A DNA stretch of 64,000 nucleotides, from contig NZ_GL397071.1 in the NCBI RefSeq assembly GCF_000146345.1, positions 313,763-377,762 on the forward strand, in the 5' to 3' direction. The stretch's first letter is position 1. Every line of letters begins with the position of its first letter. Of this stretch, positions 7,346 through 13,866 are shown piece after piece. This DNA comes from Peptoniphilus duerdenii ATCC BAA-1640. GTDB lineage: Bacteria; Bacillota; Clostridia; Tissierellales; Peptoniphilaceae. A program made the translations under genes and the position numbers. Below the pieces are notes generated by a model. The model made no database searches. It was not told the DNA's origin and saw nothing but the letters and a program-made list of their open reading frames with translations.

Positions 7346-7990
7346 CTAAACATCTAATTTTAAATTTTCCATTTTCTTTGAGTTCAATGCAAAAGACATT
7401 AAAAATATTACCAAGTATATTATACAAAGTACAATATTCCCATCTGACTTAGAAAATCCGAGTCTATTTAATGTAAATATTTCTATTGATACTAGCATTA
7501 TAGAGCCAATCAAGCCTAAAACCATCCACAAATCACCTTTCTCTAAATCAATAAAGTACATGGCTAAGTAGAAGATTGATACTAATTGTAATATAAGACC
7601 TAATAGAACATTTAACAAAGATATTAAGTCTGAAGATCCATAATCAAAATAATGCTTACCAAGATAAATTGATATATAATTCAAAATAATCAACATCAAT
7701 ATAGAGAAGAGAATAATAACTACTTGACTTACATATTTTGATAGTATTATATTTTTACTTTTTATTGGTAACATGAATTCATATTTATATAATTTTAAAT
7801 CATAATCTTTTCTTTGAGATAAAAGTAGCAATAAACTATTAGCGAAAATTACTACTGCAAAATACGCAAAAACAATCATTTGTATGTCAGCAAATAAATT
7901 TATTAGAATCCATACTAAAATTAAAAATGCATTCATTATAAAAATATTTTTAATGTTTTTATAATATATTTCTATCAACAAACCTTTCAT
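7346..7990 (-). CDS. ABC-2 type transporter permease
   Basis: A 214-residue integral membrane protein with six hydrophobic segments (first about residues 16-35, last about 185-203) and no soluble domain, the layout of small ABC-2 permeases coupled to BcrA/YtrB-type ATPases. Its start follows a GGAGG site three bases behind the ATPase stop, so it is translated with it. With the GntR regulator upstream, the set resembles YtrA-regulated operons responding to cell-wall-active compounds. What it moves is unknown. Base composition is more AT-rich than the core genes, in keeping with an accessory patch. Confidence 0.8.
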   Translation of the reverse strand: MKGLLIEIYYKNIKNIFIMNAFLILVWILINLFADIQMIVFAYFAVVIFANSLLLLLSQRKDYDLKLYKYEFMLPIKSKNIILSKYVSQVVIILFSILMLIILNYISIYLGKHYFDYGSSDLISLLNVLLGLILQLVSIFYLAMYFIDLEKGDLWMVLGLIGSIMLVSIEIFTLNRLGFSKSDGNIVLCIIYLVIFLMSFALNSKKMENLKLDV

Positions 7991-7993
7991 ATA

Positions 7994-8872
7994 TTAGTCC
8001 TCCTTCCCTGTTAATATTAATAACATTTCATCAAAGTTTGGTTTATTCACAACAAATTCTTTATACTTATTCTTTATCTTCGATATATCTTTTACTAAAA
8101 TATCTATCCTTCCAAATTCCTTCCTGTATGAAATGATGTCCGTTTTTTCCACTTTTTCTATTTCTGTATCAGTACAACGAAGTATCCCATAGTTATATAA
8201 CAATTCATCCTTTTCTTCGCTCAACACGACTTTACCATTATCCATAAAAACTATATAATCAGCTATTTTTTCCAAGTCTGTTGTAATATGTGATGATATA
8301 TATACCGAGTGTTCTGGGTTTTCTATAAATTCTAATAATATACATAAAATCTCATCTCTACTTACTGGGTCTAACCCTGAAGTAATTTCATCTAATATGA
8401 GAAGTTTTGTTTCATGAGACAATGCTATAGCCAACGATAACTTTTTTTTCATTCCAAATGAAAATTGCTTAGTTTTCTTATCTATTGGCAAATTAAATCG
8501 ATTCAAATAATTTTTAAAACTATCTTCTTCCCAATTACCATAATTAAATTTCATTACCTCATTTATCTCATTAGGCGTTAATAATAATGAAAAGTTTGGG
8601 TCATCTAAAACAACACCTATGTGTTTTTTAATATCTATTTGATTACAATCTTCAGTACCGAATATCTCTATTTTTCCATCATCTATTTGAAACATTCCAA
8701 GAATACAAGAAATAGTAGTACTTTTCCCTGCTCCATTTCTTCCTATATTTCCTACAATAGATCCATAAGGTACTTCAATATTTATATTTTTCAAAGAAAA
8801 ATCATTTGTTTTATTCTTTTTATTTAATCCAGATACTCTTAATGCTAATTCATTTTCATACGAATCCATCAT
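7994..8872 (-). CDS. ABC transporter ATP-binding protein (BcrA/YtrB type)
   Basis: A 292-residue ATPase. Walker A is GRNGAGKST (about residues 43-51), the signature is FSFGMKKKL in place of LSGGQ (common in BcrA/YtrB-like ATPases), Walker B is LLILDE and the switch histidine is in SSH. The C-terminal 60-70 residues form the extra alpha/beta tail of the export-type subgroup. The start overlaps the regulator's stop (ATGA). It energises the permease encoded three bases downstream. Family membership is clear; the transported molecule is not. Confidence 0.9.
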   Translation of the reverse strand: MMDSYENELALRVSGLNKKNKTNDFSLKNINIEVPYGSIVGNIGRNGAGKSTTISCILGMFQIDDGKIEIFGTEDCNQIDIKKHIGVVLDDPNFSLLLTPNEINEVMKFNYGNWEEDSFKNYLNRFNLPIDKKTKQFSFGMKKKLSLAIALSHETKLLILDEITSGLDPVSRDEILCILLEFIENPEHSVYISSHITTDLEKIADYIVFMDNGKVVLSEEKDELLYNYGILRCTDTEIEKVEKTDIISYRKEFGRIDILVKDISKIKNKYKEFVVNKPNFDEMLLILTGKED

Positions 8873-9246
8873 TGCCCCTCCTCATATATCTTTTTTATTA
8901 AATCTATTAAGTCATCTATTGAAATAGAACTTGATTGTATGCTCTTGACAATTTTCTTAGCTAAATCTTCCACTTCTTTATATGTTTCTATTTTTTGTAA
9001 TTCAATATTTCTTGCTGATATAAAACTGCCTTTGCCATGAATAGTTTCAATAAATCCATCTTTTTGTAAATTTTCATAAGCTTTTTGAACTGTAATTACA
9101 GCTACCTTAAGATTTCTAGCCAATACTCTCATAGATGGTATAGAATCTCCAGTTTTCAAATCTTCATTCATAATTTGTTTTTTTATCTGATTTTCGATTT
9201 GTTCATAAATCGGTTCGCTAGAATCGGTATTTATAATAATATTTAT
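8869..9246 (-). CDS. GntR-family (YtrA subgroup) regulator with apparent AUA start
   Basis: A 125-residue regulator when read from an ATA at 9246; the first ATG (9171) would remove the first helix. The upstream in-frame segment (residues about 10-24, EPIYEQIENQIKKQI) is the invariant opening of YtrA-type winged-helix domains, and SIPSMRVLARNLKVA plus VQKAYENLQKDGFI complete the DNA-binding domain; a 50-residue helical dimerisation tail follows. AGGAGG lies six bases before the ATA, exactly where an ATG would be expected. So either AUA is used, or a G-to-A change has weakened the gene. It presumably represses its own operon until an inducer binds. Confidence 0.75.
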   Translation of the reverse strand: MNIIINTDSSEPIYEQIENQIKKQIMNEDLKTGDSIPSMRVLARNLKVAVITVQKAYENLQKDGFIETIHGKGSFISARNIELQKIETYKEVEDLAKKIVKSIQSSSISIDDLIDLIKKIYEEGQ

Positions 9247-9265
9247 AATGCACCTCCTGTTTCAA

Positions 9266-9285
9266 AAGTGTACTTATGTGTACTT
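9266..9285. promoter_or_regulatory. Candidate operator of the GntR-ABC operon
   Basis: AAGTGTACTTATGTGTACTT consists of two tandem GTGTACTT units, each with a GTAC core, about 20 bases upstream of the regulator's ribosome site. Placement and symmetry suit autoregulation by the YtrA-like protein. Confidence 0.5.
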
Positions 9286-9346
9286 GTCGTTTTAATAATA
9301 CCACCAACAAAAAGTTTTTTCAACCCCCTTAATTTCCTAATTTTGA

Positions 9347-9385
9347 GTATAAAAAAAGACGATAGAGTTTTTAATTTCTATCATC
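9347..9385 (-). terminator. Terminator behind the broken tiny ORF
   Basis: On the minus strand GATGATAGAAATTAAAAACT continues into CTATCGTC and a T-run. It closely copies the terminator at 7290-7325. Confidence 0.7.
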
Positions 9386-9432
9386 TTCGATACTATTTCC
9401 ATTAAATTTTTTAGTTAGATAAATTGAATTTG

Positions 9433-9558
9433 TTATACAATAAATTTACTTGCTAACTTGTACACTTGATTTATTTCTTGCCTTAATCTTTCTTCTGTAT
9501 CGTCAATTTTATCTTTTATTTCTTTTGACTCTTGTCTTAGTTGTTATAATTTTTTCAT
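9433..9558 (-). pseudogene. Tiny charged helical ORF interrupted by one TAA codon
   Basis: On the minus strand AAAGGAG precedes ATG (9558). The frame reads MKKL, then TAA (9546-9544), then continues open for 36 codons (QLRQESKEIKDKIDDTEE...) to a natural TAA at 9433, followed by a terminator. In the related start at 7269 the fifth codon is GAA, so a single G-to-T change explains the stop. The intact product would be a 41-residue, strongly charged, probably coiled peptide. No family is recognised. Its ribosome site and first codons recur at 7269. Confidence 0.6.
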
Positions 9559-9581
9559 ATAAAACTCCTTTCTTGTAATAA

Positions 9582-9618
9582 AAAAACGACTAGATTTTTA
9601 TTTCTAATCGTTTTTCAG
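9582..9618 (-). terminator. Terminator of a truncated minus-strand gene
   Basis: On the minus strand ACGATTAGAAATAAAAATCT followed by AGTCGTTTTTTT forms an imperfect hairpin with T-run. It follows an open frame tail (ending ...QVVLKH, stop near 9620) whose 5-prime part is missing beyond about 9683. Confidence 0.5.
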
Positions 9619-9619
9619 C

Positions 9620-9803
9620 TTAGTGTTTTAATACAACTTGTTTTGTTGCTTCTATTTTTTTATCTGCCCATATTACAATTCCTTTTAGAGAAGCCGGACA
9701 CAAAAGACACACAACGCCTGTAGCTCGACACATTGCTTGATACCATGAGCGATAAGAGAATACGGATTATAACCGTAACGGCAAAAGAGATTAAGGATGT
9801 CTA
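9620..9803. other. Junction of two truncated gene ends, mobile-element scrap
   Basis: From the right edge of a minus-strand C-terminal tail (stop near 9620, open back to about 9683) the sequence changes character: less AT-rich and with different codon use. On the plus strand a C-terminal-like frame ends at TAA 9801-9803 (LDTLLDTMSDKRIRIITVTA...), interrupted once by a TAG near 9720. Together these look like two gene remnants brought together by a deletion or insertion, one of them foreign. The parent genes are not recognised. Confidence 0.35.
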
Positions 9804-9813
9804 AAAAAGCAAT

Positions 9814-9848
9814 TAACCGACAGCGTAATGAACCACTGTCGGTTTATT
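9814..9848. terminator. Strong stem-loop, likely bidirectional terminator
   Basis: AACCGACAG pairs perfectly with CTGTCGGTT around a 14-base loop; plus-strand TTTATTTTATTT follows and the minus side has TTGCTTTTTTA further out. It lies between the plus-strand gene scrap and the minus-strand small membrane gene. Confidence 0.65.
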
Positions 9849-10025
9849 TTATTTCTTATGTTGTGAAATACTCAACATCATACAAAGAAGAAACTGAATA
9901 AAAAAAATAATTGCTATCGTATAATTTCTTATTCTAAAAAAGAAGTACATTGAGGACAAAAACGACGTAAATATAGCTATTATCAATAGCATATTTCTGA
10001 ACTTTTCTAATCTACTTTTACGCAA
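9849..10025 (-). CDS. Small two-helix membrane protein, bacteriocin-immunity-like
   Basis: A 58-residue protein starting at TTG 10025, seven bases behind a perfect GGAGG. A basic N-terminus (MRKSRLEKFR) precedes two hydrophobic helices (about residues 11-30 and 35-53). The size, two-helix layout and TTG start echo the protein at 787-981 behind a bacteriocin-like peptide. Directly upstream and overlapping is a fragment resembling the end of a small peptide gene, so this may be the surviving immunity gene of a decayed bacteriocin locus. The function is inferred. Confidence 0.55.
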   Translation of the reverse strand: MRKSRLEKFRNMLLIIAIFTSFLSSMYFFFRIRNYTIAIIFFIQFLLCMMLSISQHKK

Positions 10026-10125
10026 AATAAAGCCTCCAAACTCTCTGACAATTATCTATTGCATGGTTTAATGCAGTAACTTCAACAATGGCTGCACCTG
10101 CCACGGTAGCAGCTTCACCTTCTCT
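10018..10125 (-). pseudogene. Leaderless fragment of a small alanine-rich peptide gene
   Basis: The minus-strand frame from 10125 reads REGEAATVAGAAIVEVTALN and on to ...YFA, ending at TAA 10018 just past the TTG of the next gene. It has no start codon with a ribosome site and is closed upstream by TAA, so the N-terminal part (a leader, if it was a bacteriocin) is missing. The Gly/Ala-rich opening resembles mature class II bacteriocin sequence, but this is only suggestive. Confidence 0.35.
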
Positions 10126-10350
10126 TTATTAGATTTATTTAATTATAGCATAAATATTGATTTAATTAAGTCTTACATTGATTTAGTGTTTTGTTTTAGA
10201 GAATTTGTTGTGTTATTCCGTCTTTATTTTGCCATAAATTGCTTTATGCCTAATTAGAGATTGTAAAATACTTGTAGTGTGTCTTATTTATTATCATCCT
10301 TCCAATCCTCTTACAATGAAAAAGAAGTAGATTTTTTCTCTACTTCTCCT
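10126..10350. terminator. Intergenic stretch with terminator of the YhcG gene at its right end
   Basis: No gene is seen in 10126-10320; a minus-strand TATAAT near 10143 may serve the small genes. At 10321-10350 GAAGTAGA and TCTACTTC form a stem with T-runs on both sides, placing a terminator behind the YhcG-like gene. Confidence 0.6.
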
Positions 10351-10363
10351 TATAATTTATATT

Positions 10364-11392
10364 TTATTTTTCCTTATATTTTTTAATAACCTTTTCTACT
10401 TGTTCTTCAAGCTCTTCCCTGTCTGGGATATACAAAGTATATTTTGATGCGAATATTTTATTTGATAAATTTCCTAAGGCATATTCTGCTTGGACTCCGT
10501 CTTTATCAGTACATAAGATTATCCCTATCGGTTCATTATCCATCTCATCATTGACTTCTGCCTTATAATAATTGAGATACATATTTATTTGACCAACTGC
10601 TTCTGGCATTAGCTTGCTTGTTTTTAGTTCGATTAAGACATAAGACCTTAATATCTTATTGTAAAATACCATATCCACATAATAGTGGGTGTTGCCTAAA
10701 GTTACTCTTTGTTGACTACCTACATACATAAAACCATTACCAAGTTCTAGCAAGAATTTTTCAATATGATCTATGAGTGCTTTTTCTAAATCACTTTCCA
10801 TCATTGGTTTTTCTTCTGGCAAACCTAAAAATTCAAATACATAAGGGTCTTTTACAAGGTCAGCCGCCTTATTTATTTCATTGCCCTTTAAGGCTAGGTC
10901 TAGGACTTTTTCTTTGTTTTCTTCCCCCGATGATAAGAGCAATCTTTCAAAAAGTGAGGTTTTAATTTGTCTTTTAAGTTCTCTTACTGACCAGTTTGCA
11001 TTTATACTTTCTTTTTCATAGAAGCTTCGCTTTTTCTCATCGCTAATGGATAAGAGTTCGCAATAATGGGACCAGGTCAATTTGCCAGACAGTGTCTGGC
11101 AAATTGGATATGATAAATATAAGTTTCTCATATTCTGTAAATTAGACCTTGAAAATCCTCTGCCATACTCTCTTGTAAGCTGTCTTGACAAGTCATTTAT
11201 AAGCTCTTTGCCATACTCTGCTCTTTGTTCATGCCCTTGCTCATCTTCTACGATAATACGTCCAATCTCCCAGTAAGTTTGCACCAAAATATTATTTACT
11301 TCTCTTGCAACTTCGTTTCTTGCCTTATCCATCAATGTTTTTATGCTATTAAAAACATCATCATGAACTCTCTCTATATTATTGTTACTCAT
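10364..11392 (-). CDS. YhcG/DUF1016-family PDDEXK nuclease
   Basis: A 342-residue protein with two parts: an N-terminal DUF1016 domain (about residues 10-160, including VAREVNNILVQTYWEIGRII and the LTWSHYCELL motif) and a C-terminal PDDEXK nuclease-like domain (about 190-335) whose core residues appear as YYVDMVFY followed by YVLIELKTSK (Asp ... Glu-x-Lys). Such proteins are often carried on mobile elements or beside restriction-modification genes, but no hsd or other R-M gene is near. Probably a DNA-acting accessory nuclease. GAGGTG precedes the ATG. The coding sequence contains a perfect 29-base palindrome at 11078-11106. Confidence 0.85.
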   Translation of the reverse strand: MSNNNIERVHDDVFNSIKTLMDKARNEVAREVNNILVQTYWEIGRIIVEDEQGHEQRAEYGKELINDLSRQLTREYGRGFSRSNLQNMRNLYLSYPICQTLSGKLTWSHYCELLSISDEKKRSFYEKESINANWSVRELKRQIKTSLFERLLLSSGEENKEKVLDLALKGNEINKAADLVKDPYVFEFLGLPEEKPMMESDLEKALIDHIEKFLLELGNGFMYVGSQQRVTLGNTHYYVDMVFYNKILRSYVLIELKTSKLMPEAVGQINMYLNYYKAEVNDEMDNEPIGIILCTDKDGVQAEYALGNLSNKIFASKYTLYIPDREELEEQVEKVIKKYKEK

Positions 11393-11506
11393 GAAAGCAC
11401 CTCTTTGACCTCTTAATTGCTTTGATCATATCACAAATAGTGTGTTTAAATCTATCGATTGCAAAATACTTATATTGATTTCATTTTGAATTCAATCCCT
11501 TAATTA

Positions 11507-12031
11507 TTAAATACCACTAAAATACTCCTCAGTATATAAAACCTCAACTTCTCCGGACCAATTAAGTATTGAACCGATAAAATCATTAATATCTAATCCG
11601 GGCATTTCATAAATTTCTTCATCTCCAAATGTTCCCGAAGCATCTTCAATAAAAATAGTTTCATAACCTCTATCAGAACATAAGATGCTGGAAAATAAAC
11701 AACAATATTCCGTATTAAAGCCGCTTATATATACTTTAGACACTTCATTGTCTTTTAAAATTTGGGCAAGATTGGTTTTATAAAATGGATTACAGGATGT
11801 CTTTTCAATATTATAATCGCCAAATCCTTGAAGCTCATCCCATATTTCCACATCATCGGAGCCTTTAAAATAGGGACTGTCAGCATCATCCGAAAGATGC
11901 TTGGTCAAGATTACAATATCATTGTTTTTTTTAAAATCATCAATTAGAATTTTAATATTATTTAAAGTCTCTGAAAAATCCTTTTTCTTCAATATTCCCT
12001 TTTGCACATCCAGTACAATTAATGCATTCAT
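11507..12031 (-). CDS. Isochorismatase-family cysteine hydrolase
   Basis: A 174-residue hydrolase of the isochorismatase/nicotinamidase fold. The catalytic triad is visible: Asp8 in LIVLDVQ, Lys77 in IEKTSCNPF and Cys110 in GFNTEYCC. The substrate is not determinable; relatives cleave nicotinamide, ureidoacrylate or similar amides. The start is the second ATG (12031), which has AAGGAG six bases before it; the ATG at 12046 has none. The C-terminal tail is acidic (VEVLYTEEYFSGI). It stands alone between accessory genes. Confidence 0.85.
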   Translation of the reverse strand: MNALIVLDVQKGILKKKDFSETLNNIKILIDDFKKNNDIVILTKHLSDDADSPYFKGSDDVEIWDELQGFGDYNIEKTSCNPFYKTNLAQILKDNEVSKVYISGFNTEYCCLFSSILCSDRGYETIFIEDASGTFGDEEIYEMPGLDINDFIGSILNWSGEVEVLYTEEYFSGI

Positions 12032-12149
12032 CGTATTCTCCTTCATTTATAAATTATCTACAACTCTTTTACATTAAACATTTTTCTTGAAATTACATAA
12101 ATTATGCCATTTCCATCCATATTTTGCCATAAATTGCTAGATTTCCCAA

Positions 12150-12178
12150 TAAAAAACTTCTGGTTTCCCAAGAGTTTC
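12150..12178 (-). terminator. Terminator of the FUSC-to-hydrolase operon
   Basis: On the minus strand AACTCTTGG and CCAGAAGTT pair around GAAA, followed by TTTT. The same structure, with one compensating difference, is duplicated at 7133-7160. Confidence 0.8.
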
Positions 12179-12191
12179 AAATAATATTTTC

Positions 12192-13073
12192 CTATTCACT
12201 TATCAAAAAATCTTTTATTTCTTCATACACTGTTGGGTCGTTTTCGTTTAAGACTTCGTGTCTTAGTTCTTCTTTTAGATGGAGTTCTGCTCTATATCCG
12301 TCTTCTAAATATTCTTTGTAGACTTTCTTTACTCCTATTCCTAGGGCTCCTACTGGATCTTTGTCGCCGGAGTAGAACATGATGTCTGTTTCTTTGTTTC
12401 TTCCAGATCTTTCTACTTTATTCATTTCGATTATTATTTTTCCAAGCATTTTATATCCATTGGTGGTGAAATTGTAGTTACATAGGGGATCTTCTTTGTA
12501 TGTGTTTATGTTTTCGATGTTTAGACTTAACCAGCTGAGTGGATCTGTGCTCTTTAGCTTTTTTTTGTAACTTCCTGTGGTTAGACTGTTTAGAATTTTT
12601 CCTCTGTATCTGTCTCCTTTGAATTTTTCAAATAGACTCGCTAGATTGTAAAGCGTCTTGCCTTCGAATTCTGTCATGTGTCCTGTGCCCATGATGATTA
12701 TCTTATCCAAATCGTATTTTGAGATATAGTTTCTCGTAAGGAATGATCCCATTGAATGTCCGAGAATGTAGTATGGTACCTCTTTGTTTCTAAGTTCTGA
12801 TACTCTTCTTATATCTTCTATTAGATTATCCACCGTCGTTTTTCCAAAGTATCCAAGATCATCTTTGCTCTTTACCGAATGTCCGTGGCCGATATGATCG
12901 TGACCGATTACTGTTATGCCATATTCGTTTAAATACTTTGCAAAGTCTTCGTACCTATCCACATATTCGCACATGCCGTGCACTATTTGAAGGGTTGCCT
13001 TTTCATTTTTACTCTTCCAAATATTGGTATATAATTGTGTTCCTTTGTAGGACGATTCTATATATTCACTCAT
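12192..13073 (-). CDS. Alpha/beta hydrolase, lysophospholipase/monoacylglycerol lipase type
   Basis: A 293-residue serine hydrolase of the Hydrolase_4/S33 group. VHGMCEYVDRYEDFA (about residues 32-46) is the oxyanion/lid-proximal motif of monoglyceride-lipase-like enzymes, GHSMGS (about 95-100) the nucleophile elbow, and later Asp (SGDKDPVG) and His (LRHEVLNE) complete the triad. It probably releases fatty acids from lyso-lipids or acylglycerols in the cytoplasm. It overlaps the walJ stop by eight bases and is last in its operon. Its 3-prime end and terminator are duplicated at 7136-7253. Confidence 0.85.
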   Translation of the reverse strand: MSEYIESSYKGTQLYTNIWKSKNEKATLQIVHGMCEYVDRYEDFAKYLNEYGITVIGHDHIGHGHSVKSKDDLGYFGKTTVDNLIEDIRRVSELRNKEVPYYILGHSMGSFLTRNYISKYDLDKIIIMGTGHMTEFEGKTLYNLASLFEKFKGDRYRGKILNSLTTGSYKKKLKSTDPLSWLSLNIENINTYKEDPLCNYNFTTNGYKMLGKIIIEMNKVERSGRNKETDIMFYSGDKDPVGALGIGVKKVYKEYLEDGYRAELHLKEELRHEVLNENDPTVYEEIKDFLISE

Positions 13074-13860
13074 TTTCTACCTCATCTCTTGTTACTGCAT
13101 CTCTTTTTGCAACTTTTATTGTGTAGTCCACGCCTTCTATCTTTCCGCTTTCACTTAATTTTGTGTTTACTTCTTTCAATGCAATACTCGGGCTATTGTT
13201 GTCGCTGGAGAGATGGGCGAGGATGATTCTCTCGCCTTTTTTTCTTAGAAGTTTATTTAATATTTCTCCTGCGTTTTCATTGGAAAGATGTCCTCTGTTA
13301 GATAGGATTCTCTGTTTCGTCTGCCATGGATAGGTCCCGTTTATAAGCATATCCACGTTGTGATTTGCTTCTAGATAGTAAATGTCGGAGCCGTCCATCT
13401 TCTTCATCATCTCTGTGTTGACCCAGCCTGTGTCTGTTAGTATGGTCGCTTTTTCATCTTTGGAATGAATGATAAAGCTGTTTCCTTCCTGACAGTCGTG
13501 GTAGATTTCCATAGGCTCGATGTATAGATCCTTGTACCTAAATCCTATAGAGTTTTGAAATATTTTTATATTTTCTGCATTTATTTTCTTAACTTGGCTC
13601 TCCATTGCCCTGAAGGTCACTTCGCTTGCAAAGACGTCCATCTTGTACCTTCTGTGTAGCACTCCCACGCCTTTTACATGGTCTATGTGCTCGTGGGTTA
13701 CAAAAATCGCGTCGATGGTAGAAGGATCCACGTCGATATCTTTTAGTAGACTTTCTATTTTCTTGCCGCTATGGCCTGCGTCGATTAATATTCTCGTGTT
13801 ATTTTCTTCTATAAATATTGAATTTCCAGAACTACCACTTGATAGTGGAATTAATTTCAT
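13066..13860 (-). CDS. walJ: MBL-fold metallohydrolase WalJ (YycJ)
   Basis: A 264-residue metallo-beta-lactamase fold protein of the WalJ/YycJ type: SSGSSGNSIFI opening, LIDAGHSGKKI, the metal motif THEHIDH (about residues 55-61), a further DTGW and a C-terminal NHNVDML and LAHLSSDN. WalJ proteins are double-strand 5-prime exonuclease-like enzymes often encoded with the WalRK regulators and linked to cell-division coordination; here walRK are not adjacent. The start is six bases behind the preceding stop. Product identity is good; the cellular role in this organism is inferred from the family. Confidence 0.85.
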   Translation of the reverse strand: MKLIPLSSGSSGNSIFIEENNTRILIDAGHSGKKIESLLKDIDVDPSTIDAIFVTHEHIDHVKGVGVLHRRYKMDVFASEVTFRAMESQVKKINAENIKIFQNSIGFRYKDLYIEPMEIYHDCQEGNSFIIHSKDEKATILTDTGWVNTEMMKKMDGSDIYYLEANHNVDMLINGTYPWQTKQRILSNRGHLSNENAGEILNKLLRKKGERIILAHLSSDNNSPSIALKEVNTKLSESGKIEGVDYTIKVAKRDAVTRDEVENE

Positions 13861-13866
13861 CTATTT

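Noticed and set aside
9433-9558. Stop codon recoding in the tiny ORF
   Set aside because: The codon is TAA, not TGA; no selenocysteine or pyrrolysine signal is present, and a GAA-to-TAA change explains it.
9620-9850. Naming the scrap as part of a known conjugative transposon
   Set aside because: The short tails look foreign, but I could not match them to a specific element without a database search.
10364-12031. Restriction-modification system around the YhcG nuclease
   Set aside because: No methylase, specificity or helicase gene lies nearby; the neighbours are a hydrolase and small peptide remnants.
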